Of a DNA stretch of 64,000 bases, positions 1 through 9,950 are shown piece after piece. The DNA lies in the NCBI GenBank assembly GCA_048498995.1, contig JBEHWX010000003.1, forward strand, positions 53,411 to 117,410, written 5' to 3'. Below the pieces are notes generated by a model that was not told the origin of the DNA, ran no database searches, and saw nothing but the letters and a program-made list of their open reading frames with translations. Source of the DNA: JBEHWX01 sp048498995. GTDB lineage: Bacteria > Bacteroidota > Ignavibacteria > OLB7. The position numbers were made by a program, and so were the translations under genes. Numbering within the stretch: position 1 is the first letter of the stretch; each line of letters opens with the position of its first letter.

Positions 1-47
1 AGTCGGCCAGGCCGCTCCCTCTTCATTGCCGACGAGATCGAGATCGA

Positions 48-761
48 TCAGAACTGCATCTTCACCTGCACGCCGACGCGCACGCTCAGCGTGTTCCACA
101 TCGGGTCTTCATCGGTCACCACGTCCTGCTTCTTCTGATCGAAGAGATAGCTTCCCTGCGCGAACGGGGTAAGATACCATCCGATATTCTGCCGCGTGTC
201 GTTGAGCCGAAAATCGTAGCCGATGCCGAGCCATGCTCCGTATGCGACGTCCCGGACGTTGTTGAGGTCGGCCGACTTGATCTCCCGCGCGACTTCGTCG
301 GTCTGGCCCGGGGTGTAGTTGTACTTCGAGAAGGCCTTCACGGCGATGGTTCCGCCGGCGGTCAGCGACAGCTCGGGCATCCCGAGATTGAACCGCACGC
401 CCGGCTCGATGGAGACGTAGCCGAGATCCGGCCTGAACTTCGCCCCGGCAACTTCCTTCTGAACGTAGCGGGCATCGTAGAGCACGTTCAGAACGGCGCC
501 GAACTGGTCATTGAAAAGGTACTCGCCACCGAGCCCGCCGCTGAGCGCGAGTCCGCTCGCCTGCGAATAATCGGCCGATGAGAATCCCGGCGCTCCCGGC
601 AACTGCACGAACTTCTGCAGGCCGGCATCGACATAGTTGTAGTTGGCCGCGCCGATAGCCGCGATACGAATCTTCCCCTGCGCATGTGCCGCCATGCCGT
701 TGACGACGAGAGCCAGGCCCGCGATCGCGAGCATCCGCACGATGTACTTTACGTTCTTCAT
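48..761 (-). CDS. Outer-membrane beta-barrel protein (PorT-like)
   Basis: Predicted 237-aa secreted protein. The chosen ATG gives an N-terminus with lysine, a hydrophobic stretch and an AHAQ-type signal peptidase I site around residue 27, and it is preceded by a GGGAGA ribosome-binding site. A longer in-frame extension lacks a signal peptide and is not favoured. The mature part alternates aromatic and polar residues, has Gly-rich turns and ends in KMQF. A terminal Phe is typical of outer-membrane barrels. Phrases such as LGYVSIEPGVRFNLG resemble the outer-membrane beta-barrel families common in Bacteroidota. The gene stands alone on its strand, and the ligand or role is unknown. Confidence 0.75.
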   Translation of the reverse strand: MKNVKYIVRMLAIAGLALVVNGMAAHAQGKIRIAAIGAANYNYVDAGLQKFVQLPGAPGFSSADYSQASGLALSGGLGGEYLFNDQFGAVLNVLYDARYVQKEVAGAKFRPDLGYVSIEPGVRFNLGMPELSLTAGGTIAVKAFSKYNYTPGQTDEVAREIKSADLNNVRDVAYGAWLGIGYDFRLNDTRQNIGWYLTPFAQGSYLFDQKKQDVVTDEDPMWNTLSVRVGVQVKMQF

Positions 762-843
762 GACACATTCTCCCGAATTGAGTATGGACCTTATTCTTTC
801 GCGCCCGGGCCTCGTTGAAGCATCTCGTGCGCTTTGACTGGTA

Positions 844-851
844 CAAACGTA
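844..851 (-). promoter_or_regulatory. Candidate Bacteroidota-type -7 element
   Basis: On the minus strand this reads TACGTTTG, a perfect match to the TAnnTTTG -7 consensus. It lies about 85 nt upstream of the barrel gene ATG. No convincing TTG -33 element is visible at the expected distance, so it is only a candidate. Confidence 0.35.
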
Positions 852-1037
852 CGGGGGCCATGAAGCGGAATTCATGACGCAGGTCAGTATTCGATTTTTT
901 TCGCGCGTCGGCTCGCAACGCCTTGTTTCATGCCGTCTGGCGGGATTCGGATAATTGCCGCGGGATGCGCGGATGGAGCGCCGCGCAGGTTCCATGCATC
1001 CGACATATATCCGGGCCGAACGTGGAATCGCGACACC

Positions 1038-3179
1038 TCAACGCGACACCACGACGCGGATGGCATCGACACGCCCGCCGCCCTCGACTGTACAGAAGTA
1101 GCTTCCCGACGCAAGCCCCGACAGATCGAGCGACACCTCCCGGTGCAGGGCGTCGACGCGCGCCGTCGCGCGTGGCAGCACCGCGTTGCCGAGAAGATCG
1201 CGGACGCTCACGGTCACCGTGCCCTCCTGCGCGCCCCGCAGGAGTAGAGTCGCGTGCCCGGCCGTCGGATTCGGAAGGAGCGTGGCTCTCTCGGAGGTCG
1301 CGAGGCCAGCGATGGCTGCCGGCACGGCCAGCGGCGCGTCACCGAGCCTGAAGAGTCCTTCCGGTGTCCCGGCATACATCCGCCCCGAGGGATCGCAGGT
1401 CAGAAACAGGAGCTGGCCGTTGAACGCGATGGTCGTGTCGAAGGGCATGCCGGCATTCAGCGTATCCCATGTCGCTCCCCTGTCGGTGGAGCGGAGGATG
1501 CCGAGATCGTAGATCGACGCGAAGACACGTCCCGCGGAGTCAACGGCCAGATCGATGTGGTTGGAGCGATGATAGTCCGGACCGAGATCGGCCCAGGTCT
1601 CCCCGTCATTATCGCTCCGGAGCACGCCGCCGTGCATCTCGTGGAGATAGAGCGCGCCGTCCGGAGCCCGAATGATCTGCTTGACGAAGTTGTTGTCGAT
1701 CTCGTCCTTGCGCACGCTGCTCGGATCGGCGCGGTCGATACTGATGAGCACGCGCTGCCAGTCGATCACGATCAGACGATCTCCCAGCACCTTCAGGCCG
1801 GTCACCAGCTCATCAGCCGCGAGGGTGTAGAATTGCTGCCAGGTGCGGCCGTCATCCGTGGAGCGGTACACGGCCCGGCGCTCGACCCCGGCATAGATGG
1901 CGCCATCCGGCGCCACATCGATGCCGACAATGCTTCCCCCCTGCGAAGCCAGTGCAGAGGCGACCGGAGTCCAGGTCGCGCCATTGTCGGTGGAGCGTGA
2001 GATGCCCTCGGTGGAGTCGACATGGACGCAGAGAAGCGTGCCGGCCGGCGTCACCGCCAGCGGCGTGGTGGCAAGCACATTCCCCGCCGCTCCGACACTG
2101 GCGAGCTTCAATCGGGTCCAGGAAGCTCCACCATCGGTCGAGCGGAACAGGCCGTGGTTGGAAATGGTGACGAGCGAGCCATCGGCCAGGAATCTGAGGA
2201 GGCCCACATCGACGGCGTCGAGTCCGCGGTTCGAGGCGGTCCAGCGTCCATCGGCATCGCAGCGGAACAGACCGTCGGATAACGTGCTGACGAGGTAGTG
2301 CGTCTCGTCCATCACCAGCAGATCGCGCGGCGCGGCGCGCCGGTCATCGATCGGGTGCCGGCTCCAGGTGGCCCCGCGGTCGGTGCTGATGTTGATGCTC
2401 GTTGCATCGAGCGCGAGAAGCCTCCCTCCCGGTGTGCTCCGGATGGAGGAAAACGCGCGGCCGGTGAGCACGGAGTTCCAGGTCGTGCCATTATCGGAGG
2501 AGCGAAACACGCCGCCGCGGGTCGCCGCGAAGAGCTCCATGGGGGAGAGGCTGGCCATGCCGAGAACCTCTCCCATCTCGGAGGGCATCGCGCAGTTGGC
2601 CCAGGTGGCCCCGTTGTCGGTCGAGCGCGCGAGTAAGGCGGAGAAATCCACGTCGACCGAAGCGAAGATCCGCCGGTCCTCGGTCAGCAGAAGGGTGGCC
2701 GAGTTGAAGCTCATCGATGATCCATCGAACTGGTAGACCATCTCCCACCGCTGCCCCTCGTCGGTGGAGCGGACGATGCCGAAGGATGTGGCGCTCAGGA
2801 ACGAGCCGTCGCCGGCAATCGTGGCGCTTCTGCCGGTGCCGATACCTCTCCAGCTTGTTCCCCCATCGGTGGAGCGGAAGAGGGAATCGGACGATGAGAT
2901 ATACAGTGGCGAGCTTCCACCGCCGAACATGGCCCACGCGTTCCCGAGCTCCCGCGCGAAGCGGCTCCAGCTTGCGCCTCCGTCGGTGGTCCGGAAGATT
3001 CCGTCGTGTGCCGTCAGCGCGAGCATCTGATCGGGGTCGAGCCGGAGCATTGCGGTGACCTCCCCTCCCTCGGGACGTCCGACGAAGCTCCAGCTCTGCG
3101 CGGCCAGAGGCGCCGACGTCAGGATGAGGAAAGCGAGCAGCGTGATGATCGCGCGTGGGGTGTTCGACATGATGCCCAT
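1038..3179 (-). CDS. T9SS-sorted Asp-box (BNR) beta-propeller protein
   Basis: Predicted 713-aa secreted protein. The ATG at 3179 has a GGAGG site five bases upstream and gives a clear signal peptide ending near PLAAQ. About eleven Asp-box motifs of the form S-T-D-x-G-x-T/S-W occur through the protein, the hallmark of sialidase/sortilin-like beta-propellers. The last 80 residues, starting LLPNPTAGHATL and ending RVVVSR, form a type A T9SS C-terminal sorting domain with the usual NP-T and L-G-S-Y-F-C pattern. It is likely exported by T9SS and anchored or released at the surface. No glycosidase catalytic residues are identifiable, so an enzymatic role is not supported. It lies in tandem with a paralogue upstream. 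Confidence 0.85.
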   Translation of the reverse strand: MGIMSNTPRAIITLLAFLILTSAPLAAQSWSFVGRPEGGEVTAMLRLDPDQMLALTAHDGIFRTTDGGASWSRFARELGNAWAMFGGGSSPLYISSSDSLFRSTDGGTSWRGIGTGRSATIAGDGSFLSATSFGIVRSTDEGQRWEMVYQFDGSSMSFNSATLLLTEDRRIFASVDVDFSALLARSTDNGATWANCAMPSEMGEVLGMASLSPMELFAATRGGVFRSSDNGTTWNSVLTGRAFSSIRSTPGGRLLALDATSINISTDRGATWSRHPIDDRRAAPRDLLVMDETHYLVSTLSDGLFRCDADGRWTASNRGLDAVDVGLLRFLADGSLVTISNHGLFRSTDGGASWTRLKLASVGAAGNVLATTPLAVTPAGTLLCVHVDSTEGISRSTDNGATWTPVASALASQGGSIVGIDVAPDGAIYAGVERRAVYRSTDDGRTWQQFYTLAADELVTGLKVLGDRLIVIDWQRVLISIDRADPSSVRKDEIDNNFVKQIIRAPDGALYLHEMHGGVLRSDNDGETWADLGPDYHRSNHIDLAVDSAGRVFASIYDLGILRSTDRGATWDTLNAGMPFDTTIAFNGQLLFLTCDPSGRMYAGTPEGLFRLGDAPLAVPAAIAGLATSERATLLPNPTAGHATLLLRGAQEGTVTVSVRDLLGNAVLPRATARVDALHREVSLDLSGLASGSYFCTVEGGGRVDAIRVVVSR

Positions 3180-3333
3180 CGTGGCCTCCGATAGCTTCGG
3201 CGCATGCCGCCCCGTGATGGCTCGGCATGGCCGATTGGTGGAAGATCCGTCCAGGCCGAATCGGCGGGCGACGCGGCACGAGGAAAGGATACCGGATGCG
3301 GCGAGAACCTGACCGGGCGATACAGAAAACAGC

Positions 3334-3361
3334 GCGGGGCGGCCCATCCGGACCGCCCCGC
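3334..3361 (-). terminator. Intrinsic terminator of the second BNR gene
   Basis: Perfect 9-bp arms GCGGGGCGG and CCGCCCCGC. On the minus strand the stem is followed by CTGTTTTC, a U-rich tail. It lies just past the stop of the 3409-5565 gene. Confidence 0.7.
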
Positions 3362-3408
3362 CTCGTGATTGTTCGTTCCGGCCCGAGTCGCGAGGACCGG
3401 GCCGAGGA

Positions 3409-5565
3409 TCAGCGCGCGACAACCAGCCGCGTGGCGACCGGGCCGGCGTCTCCATCGACGACGCAGAGATACACGCCGGGGGCCAACGCGGAGATATCGA
3501 GCGGAAGATCATGCTCGCCGCGCTCCAGATGGAGCGGACGGGGCGGAAGCACCTCGCGCCCGAACGTGTCGTGCAGGCGGAGCGTGAGCGAGCAGGAGCG
3601 CTCCAGCCTTACGTGCAGCGTGGTGGCGCGGCTGGCCGGCGATGGACGCAGCTCGATCGCGGCGCCGCTCCGCGGCGCGGCCGCATGGGCCGGAGCCGCG
3701 GGAACGGCCGGCACGGCGGCGGGAGGTGGGGGCGTGGAAGCGAAGACACCCGCCACCCCACCCAGGTACACCCGCCCATCGGATGCGACCGCAAGCGAAG
3801 AGAAATTGCCGTCGGGAAGTCCTTCCTGTTCGCGTTGCCACGTCTCTCCATCATCGGTCGAGATAAAGGTGCCGGATTGCCAGGCGACAAGGTGTGCCCG
3901 TCCGAGACTGTCCACGACGAGATCGCTGAAGCTCTGCGCCTCGGGATACGTCAGCACGATACGCCATGTGGCACCACCATCGGTGCTTTTAAACACCGAG
4001 CTCTCCCAGGCCACCAGCAGCCAAGTTCCCGATGGAAGCTGCTGTAACACCACCGGACTGAACATGGTGCCGAATTCGAGACTGGTCTGCCAATGCACGA
4101 CACCGTCCGAACGCGGCGCCGTGATCACGTCTCCTCCCTGACACACCGCGAGCAGATGATCTCCCTCGAAGCTGATGAGCATCGGGACGAGGGCATTTCT
4201 GAAATTGCCGAATTCCTCCCAGGTCATCCCATCGTCCGAGGATCGATAAACGCCGAGATCGGTCGATGCGTAGGCTCGTCCCTCCGGATCGAGTGCCATC
4301 GTGTAGATCTGGCCATGCCCGCTCACGCGCCGATCCCATTGATCACCATGAGACGTCGACCGGTCGATACTCATGCTCGGAACATTGTCCACCGTGTCCC
4401 GTGTGATGACGAGCAGCGAGCCTGACGGCAGTTCGATCAATCCATTTTCGACTCCCCATCCGACCTTCCGAAGATTGATCCAGCTCACTCCCCCATCATC
4501 GGAGCGATACCATTGGGCGCCGTCGAAGGTGTAGAGCCGACCATCCCGCGTCGCGGTCAACACCGCTGCCGGCCGCTCGTTCAGTCCGGTGTTCGACCAT
4601 GTCCACGTCCGATCGGCCGCCTCACGGAGCACGCCGCCGCGCGCTCCGATCAGGAACGTTCCGGTTCCTACGGACGCGCATGTGAAGGGAAGATGCGCTG
4701 CTCCATATGCATGTTCGCTCCAGCTCCTCCCCTCGTCGTGGGAAACCATGAACCCGCCGTCGACGACAATCAGCACGCTTCCGTCGCCGGTAATCGCGAT
4801 GTCGTTGATGATGGTATCGGGGAGGGAGGCGATCGGAAGATCATTCCATGTTACGCCACCGTCCGCCGATCGGAACGCGCCGTTTCCCGACGTGCCCACA
4901 TAGAGATCTCCATTCGGCGCGGCCGCCAGCCGATGAATGCCATCGGGAAGACCCGGGGAATCGATCTCGCTCCAGCTCGCTCCACTATCGACCGATCTGA
5001 GCAGCCGGTCCGCGAACTCCACCGAGCGGGAGTAGAGCAGAGCATACATCGTCCCATTCCCTGCGACGGCCATCACCACTCGTTCCGCGCCGTCCGAGGC
5101 TCGAACCGTTTCCCAGTCATGGCCATTGGCCGATCCGATGATCGCGCCCTTATCGGCACCGAAGAACCTCCCCGCCGAGTCGACCACGATCGGGTCGAAG
5201 AACTTGTGCTCGGTGCTCACCGGGATCCAATCTTTTCCGAGATTTGTCGATCGGATGAGCCCTCCCGCGTTGTTCCACATCAGTATACGATTGTCGAGAC
5301 AGATGAGCCCGGCGATCGTATCCCGGAAGGATTCCATGATCTCCCATGAGCGGCCACCATTGTTGGAGCGAAAGAACGTGCGTTCGGTCGAGGCATGGGT
5401 GAAGCCCGTGCGATCGTGGGTGAGCGCTGTTACCTGACCGCATTGCACCCGGCCGACTTCATACCAGGTGATCGGCTGAGCCGCCACCTTCATTGAAAGA
5501 AGCAGAAACAGCATGGCCGAGAAATAGACCTCGATCTTCCGGGCGTGCCGACGGGGTGTTGTCAT
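3409..5565 (-). CDS. T9SS-sorted Asp-box (BNR) repeat protein, paralogue
   Basis: Predicted 718-aa secreted protein. A basic N-terminus (MTTPRRHARK) precedes a hydrophobic segment ending KVAAQ, consistent with a signal peptide. Degenerate Asp boxes (SNNGGRSW, SVDSGASW, SADGGVTW, SDDGGVSW, SSDDGMTW, STDGGATW, STDDGETW) are spread through the body, indicating one or two beta-propellers. The C-terminus (RLHDTFGREVLPP ... LAPGVYLCVVDGD ... RLVVAR) is a T9SS sorting domain. It has the same architecture and orientation as the next gene, separated by about 230 bp with a terminator, so the two arose by duplication but are probably transcribed separately. The start lacks a strong Shine-Dalgarno. Confidence 0.83.
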   Translation of the reverse strand: MTTPRRHARKIEVYFSAMLFLLLSMKVAAQPITWYEVGRVQCGQVTALTHDRTGFTHASTERTFFRSNNGGRSWEIMESFRDTIAGLICLDNRILMWNNAGGLIRSTNLGKDWIPVSTEHKFFDPIVVDSAGRFFGADKGAIIGSANGHDWETVRASDGAERVVMAVAGNGTMYALLYSRSVEFADRLLRSVDSGASWSEIDSPGLPDGIHRLAAAPNGDLYVGTSGNGAFRSADGGVTWNDLPIASLPDTIINDIAITGDGSVLIVVDGGFMVSHDEGRSWSEHAYGAAHLPFTCASVGTGTFLIGARGGVLREAADRTWTWSNTGLNERPAAVLTATRDGRLYTFDGAQWYRSDDGGVSWINLRKVGWGVENGLIELPSGSLLVITRDTVDNVPSMSIDRSTSHGDQWDRRVSGHGQIYTMALDPEGRAYASTDLGVYRSSDDGMTWEEFGNFRNALVPMLISFEGDHLLAVCQGGDVITAPRSDGVVHWQTSLEFGTMFSPVVLQQLPSGTWLLVAWESSVFKSTDGGATWRIVLTYPEAQSFSDLVVDSLGRAHLVAWQSGTFISTDDGETWQREQEGLPDGNFSSLAVASDGRVYLGGVAGVFASTPPPPAAVPAVPAAPAHAAAPRSGAAIELRPSPASRATTLHVRLERSCSLTLRLHDTFGREVLPPRPLHLERGEHDLPLDISALAPGVYLCVVDGDAGPVATRLVVAR

Positions 5566-5633
5566 GATGCGCGGGCAGTTGCATTGATGTGAGATTCCAA
5601 CAGCGACAGCCGAGGGCTACTACTTCCTCCGGC

Positions 5634-8483
5634 TCACTTCACCGCGTAGGTCAGCTTCATCAGCACCAGGCGGCCGATCGAGGGGACGCCGACGAACTCG
5701 CGGTGCGTCGCCGTGAACGGGCTCTCGTCGGAGCCCTCGGCCCAGGTGAGCAGGTTCTGCGCGCGGAGCGCCACGGTGAGCCCCTCGACGAACGGCAGTC
5801 GCCAGCTCGCGTTCAGGTCCAGCGTCGAGTAGGCGGGCACGTCGCCGAGGTAGACGCCGGAATTCACCGCGAAGCCGCTCACGTGACGGAAGAGCAGGTC
5901 GCCGGCCACCCCCAGCTCGCCGCTGGAATAGCCGAGCCCGAGCGAGTACTTCAGCTTCGGCGCGTTCAGCGACAGATCGGAGACGCCGTCGAGATTCGGG
6001 AAGAAGTTCTTGTCGACGTAGGAGATCGAGCCGCTGGCCGAGAAGCCGAGCGGCAGCGCGGCCCGCGCGCCGATGTCGTAGCCGTAGAGCGTCACGCGGC
6101 CGTAGTTCCGGTTGGTCAGCAGCACGTCGGAGGGATGCGCCGACTCGCGCGGCGTGACCACGCCGAACGGGATCTGCGCCACGGTGTCGGCAAGCTGCTC
6201 GGCCACCGCGCGCGCCAGGCTCGCCGGAAATCCCTGCTCCACCAGATAGGGCTCGATGTAGGCGGCGAGCGAATCGCGACGGAAGAAGACGTTCGGCGTG
6301 AACACCTGCACCGGACCGATGAAATCATCGTACTGCGAGCGATACAGATCCACGCTCAGCGCCACGCGTTCGGCGATCACCCCCTTGTAGCCGAGCTCGA
6401 AGGTGGAGGTGATCGTGGGACGGATCGCCGGATAGTCCCGAAGGCCGGTCGCGGTATCGAAGCCGCGCGTGGCCGGGTTGAGCATCTTCAGCAGCAGCGC
6501 GCGCTTTCCGGGAGCGGCCAGGGAGTCGAGCGAGAGGGCGCCGCCGCTGGCATCGCGCACCAGCTGCTGCACGCGGCTCCAGACCGGGCCGAGCGAATCG
6601 ATCGGCACCGCGGCGCCCGGATCGTAGCCGAGGAAGGAGAGCCCGTGCATCAGCGGCGTGCCGTCCGGCGTGTATCCGAACGTATAGCCGGAAGCATCGG
6701 CCGTGGCGCGGACGTCGAAGATCTTCGTTCTGGTCCCCTGGTCGTCGGTCAGCGCAACGGTGGTGCCGAGGATGTCGAGGAAGAGATCGTTCGTGGTCGG
6801 CGCGGAGTAGGCGCGGTTGTAGGTGAAACGCAGGCTCTGATCCGACGTCGGCGTGTAGACGAGCGCGGCGCGCGGCGAGAAGATCACCCCGTCGATCCAG
6901 TTGTGCTTGTCGATGCGTCCGGCCACCACCAGCTGGAGCAGGTCCGGCACCAGCCGGGTCTCCGACTGCGCGTAGGCGCCGATCTCGGTGATGTTGTCGT
7001 TCCCCTCGTTGAAGCCGGTGATCGTCGAATCGGTGACCGGATTGGTGAGGATCAGATCGGCGCCGGCGGTGATCCGCTCGCCGGCAAGGGGCTCGAGGGA
7101 GTACTGCGCCTGCGAGACGAACTGCGTGGAGCGATCGATGATCGGCTCGCCGGTGCGGAGCAGATAGGTCTGGCCGGAGCTGCTCTTGTTCAGAAACGCC
7201 TGAAGGAACAGATCGCCGTAGGTGAGCTTCGCCTGATAGTAGCTGTAGTCCCAGTCGCGCACCTCCGCGGCGCCGACGCCGGTGACGTCGACGTTCCGGA
7301 TGCCGCGCGTCATCCCGGCCGCCAGCGTGACGGTCATCTCGTCGGTCGGGATGTAGTCGACGCGCAGCTCCCCTCCTGCGCGCTCGATCCGGTTGTCGCG
7401 CGCGCCGATCTTCAACGTGTCAGGATCGATCTTCGCGACGGTGTCGGCCAGGATCGCCTGCCGGGTGCTGTCCTCGAACGGATCGACGAAGGGCCAGTCA
7501 CGCCCGCGCATGTACTGTCCGGTGATCTTGTAGGCGAAGCGCTCGCCGATCGTGCCGGCGTGGCGGAGCGATCCCTGGAACACCTCCCGCTCCCCGGCGG
7601 CCACGCTCACGGTGGTGCCGACGGAGCTGAAGGGGGATTTGGTGATCATGTGGAGCACGCCGTTGGCGGTGTTCGGCCCGTAGAGCGCCGAGCCCGGCCC
7701 ACGCACCAACTCGATCCGCTCCACGTCGTCGTCGACCAGCGGGATCAGATAGTAGGTGTTCACGCGGAGCGACGGGACACTGGCGATCCGGTTGTCCACC
7801 AGGGTCATCAGCGTGCCGGAGAAGGCGTTGTTGAAGCCGCGCGCCACCACGTTGGCCTGCGTCAGCCCCGATTGGACGATATCCACTCCCTGAATCCCCT
7901 TCAGATGCTCGACCACGGTGACCGCCGGCTCCTCCTCGATCTGGCGCGCGCCGACCACGGAGACCGACGCCGGAGCCTCGGTGGCCTTCTCGGCGCGCCG
8001 CGAGGCGGAGACCACCACTTCGTTGAACCCGATCGATGCTCCCGAGAGCGCGATATCGAGCCGGGCGTTCGCGCCATCGGCCAGCTCGATCTCCTGGCCG
8101 GCCCAGGGGGCATAGCCGAGATAGGTGGCCGTCACCCGGTAGCGTCCCGGCGGCAGCGACGAGAACCTGTAGCCGCCGTCGCGGCCGGTGATGGCGCCCG
8201 CGGCAACTCTGTCGGGAGGATCGCCGACGCGCGCGGCGCGCACGGTGGCGCCGACGAGCGGATCGCGCGTGACCGCGTCGGTCACCCTGCCGGAGAGTGT
8301 CGCGGTCTGCCCGGCGGTCTGCGCCGCGGCCGGCAGGGAGCCCAGCAGGAATGCGATCGCGAGCGCCGCCAGCACCGAGCCCGCCCCAGGCGAACGAGTC
8401 GGGAACGAACGAGTCGGGAACGAACGAGTCGGGAACGGAAGTGCGGGGAACCGGAGGAGAGCCGTGATCCGTTTCATGTCCAT
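5634..8483 (-). CDS. TonB-dependent receptor with carboxypeptidase regulatory-like domain
   Basis: 949-aa outer-membrane transporter. Order: signal peptide (cleavage near PAAAQ, about residue 55), a carboxypeptidase-D regulatory-like domain (LSGRVTDAVTRDPLVGATV ... YRFSSLPPGRYRV, about 60-145), a TonB box-like EVVVSASR, a plug domain (about 165-280, with IERIELVRGPGSALYGP), then a beta-barrel to the C-terminus. The N-terminus is unusually long because three FPTRS pentapeptides, encoded by a 15-bp tandem repeat, precede the hydrophobic core. There is no SusD partner next door, so a glycan role is not implied and the substrate is unknown. Two starts (8483 and 8477) are possible, neither with a clear ribosome-binding site. 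Confidence 0.9.
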   Translation of the reverse strand: MDMKRITALLRFPALPFPTRSFPTRSFPTRSPGAGSVLAALAIAFLLGSLPAAAQTAGQTATLSGRVTDAVTRDPLVGATVRAARVGDPPDRVAAGAITGRDGGYRFSSLPPGRYRVTATYLGYAPWAGQEIELADGANARLDIALSGASIGFNEVVVSASRRAEKATEAPASVSVVGARQIEEEPAVTVVEHLKGIQGVDIVQSGLTQANVVARGFNNAFSGTLMTLVDNRIASVPSLRVNTYYLIPLVDDDVERIELVRGPGSALYGPNTANGVLHMITKSPFSSVGTTVSVAAGEREVFQGSLRHAGTIGERFAYKITGQYMRGRDWPFVDPFEDSTRQAILADTVAKIDPDTLKIGARDNRIERAGGELRVDYIPTDEMTVTLAAGMTRGIRNVDVTGVGAAEVRDWDYSYYQAKLTYGDLFLQAFLNKSSSGQTYLLRTGEPIIDRSTQFVSQAQYSLEPLAGERITAGADLILTNPVTDSTITGFNEGNDNITEIGAYAQSETRLVPDLLQLVVAGRIDKHNWIDGVIFSPRAALVYTPTSDQSLRFTYNRAYSAPTTNDLFLDILGTTVALTDDQGTRTKIFDVRATADASGYTFGYTPDGTPLMHGLSFLGYDPGAAVPIDSLGPVWSRVQQLVRDASGGALSLDSLAAPGKRALLLKMLNPATRGFDTATGLRDYPAIRPTITSTFELGYKGVIAERVALSVDLYRSQYDDFIGPVQVFTPNVFFRRDSLAAYIEPYLVEQGFPASLARAVAEQLADTVAQIPFGVVTPRESAHPSDVLLTNRNYGRVTLYGYDIGARAALPLGFSASGSISYVDKNFFPNLDGVSDLSLNAPKLKYSLGLGYSSGELGVAGDLLFRHVSGFAVNSGVYLGDVPAYSTLDLNASWRLPFVEGLTVALRAQNLLTWAEGSDESPFTATHREFVGVPSIGRLVLMKLTYAVK
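8391..8435. repeat. 15-bp tandem repeat, three perfect copies
   Basis: The unit cgaacgagtcgggaa is repeated three times head to tail. It lies inside the TonB-receptor gene and encodes FPTRS three times just before the hydrophobic core of the signal peptide. Confidence 0.95.
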
Positions 8484-8719
8484 GTAGCTCGTGAAGCCGG
8501 AGGCGCCGACGCGCGCGGGCGCGGGAGTCGACGAACGGCGGGATATATCGTTGATGACCTATGGTGTGGAGGTGGGGAACTTACACATCGCCGCGCGAAG
8601 GGCGAAAGCATGCCAGAGTCCAGGGCCGGGGCTGGCATGGATTCGGATACCAGGACTCACCGGCAACGGACGTAGATTGGCCGCGACGGCGGCCCGCATT
8701 CACACTTCCTTCCAGGCAG

Positions 8720-9946
8720 ATGAACCATACGAGCATCGACGGCAATCAGCCACTCGCGGAGCCCGGCCCCACGGCACGCGCATCAACGAGCAGCGCGCGG
8801 AAGCCGCGTATCGGCGCGCGACACGCCGGCGAGCCGCGCGTGGCCTCGATCGGCACCGCGCTTCCGGAGAACGTCCTGACGCAGCGGGATGCCAAGGCGT
8901 TCGCCTCCCACATGTTCGGCGAGGCGTTCGGCGGCGAGATCGAGCGGCTGATCGGCATCTTCGACAACTCGGATATCCGGAGCCGCCACTTCTGCATGCC
9001 GCTCGAGTGGTACGCCGAGTCGCGAAGCTTCCGGCAGAAGAACGATCTCTACGTGGAGCGGGGTCTCGACCTCGCCTCCGAGGCGATCGCCACCTGCCTC
9101 GAGCGCGTGGGCCTGGAGCATGGCGACATCGACTACATCCTCTTCGTCTCGACCACGGGGATTGCCACGCCGAGCATGGACGCGCGACTGATCCAGCGTC
9201 TGCCATTCAAGCGGACGATCAAGCGGCTTCCGATCTGGGGGCTCGGATGTGCCGGCGGCGCGGCCTCGCTCTCGCGGGCCATGGAGATAGCGCGCGCGGT
9301 GCCGACGGCGCGCATCCTGGTGGTGGTGCTCGAGCTCTGCGGCCTCACGTTCATGCGGAACGATCTGTCGAAGGCGGCGCTGATCGCCACCTCCCTCTTC
9401 GCCGACGGCGCCGCGGCGGTGGTGGTGGCCGGCGCGGAGGCGGAGATCCCGTCGCCCCGGCGGGGTCCGGCCATCCTGGCCTCGCACACCAGCACGCTCG
9501 ACGATTCGCTCGACGTGATGGGCTGGGATATCGGAGGAGAAGGATTGAAGGTGGTGATCTCGCGCGACATCCCGACGATCGTGAAGACCTTCATGAAGGG
9601 GGCGATCGACGAGCTTCTGGAGCGCGAGGGGCTGCGCCGCGAGGATATCGTTCACTACGTGGCGCATCCGGGGGGAGCCAAGGTGATCCAGGCCTACGAG
9701 GATTCGCTGGATCTCCCGGCCGACCGTCTGCGCCACACGCGGGAGGTGCTCGCCACCTGCGGCAACATCTCCGCCTGCTCGGTGATGTTCGTCCTGGAGC
9801 GCTTCATCGACGAGCTCGATGCCCCCTCCCCTGGGGACGCGCAGAGCGATCTCCCGGACGATCGCGCGGAGCCGCCGGTCGAATACGGCCTGCTCGGCGC
9901 CCTCGGTCCCGGCTTCTCGGCCGAGCTCGTTCTTCTTGCATGGTAA
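8720..9946 (+). CDS. Type III polyketide synthase (chalcone/stilbene synthase family)
   Basis: 408-aa ketosynthase. It would condense an acyl-CoA starter with malonyl-CoA to make alkylpyrones, alkylresorcinols or related polyketides. The catalytic triad is visible: Cys177 in GLGCAGGAAS, His316 in VAHPGG and Asn349 in CGNIS. The thiolase-fold sequence runs from RVASIGTALPENV (about residue 40) to ALGPGFSAELVLL near the end. The first 40 residues are a low-complexity extension, so the true start could lie slightly downstream. The next gene, five bases on, encodes a small membrane protein and is probably co-transcribed. Product chemistry cannot be read from the sequence. Confidence 0.92.
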   Translation: MNHTSIDGNQPLAEPGPTARASTSSARKPRIGARHAGEPRVASIGTALPENVLTQRDAKAFASHMFGEAFGGEIERLIGIFDNSDIRSRHFCMPLEWYAESRSFRQKNDLYVERGLDLASEAIATCLERVGLEHGDIDYILFVSTTGIATPSMDARLIQRLPFKRTIKRLPIWGLGCAGGAASLSRAMEIARAVPTARILVVVLELCGLTFMRNDLSKAALIATSLFADGAAAVVVAGAEAEIPSPRRGPAILASHTSTLDDSLDVMGWDIGGEGLKVVISRDIPTIVKTFMKGAIDELLEREGLRREDIVHYVAHPGGAKVIQAYEDSLDLPADRLRHTREVLATCGNISACSVMFVLERFIDELDAPSPGDAQSDLPDDRAEPPVEYGLLGALGPGFSAELVLLAW

Positions 9947-9950
9947 CGCG

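Noticed and set aside
5589..8675. A 1028-aa plus-strand frame opposite the TonB receptor
   Set aside because: An antisense shadow with Arg/Val/Gly/His repeats and no recognisable family; the minus-strand receptor has clear domains.
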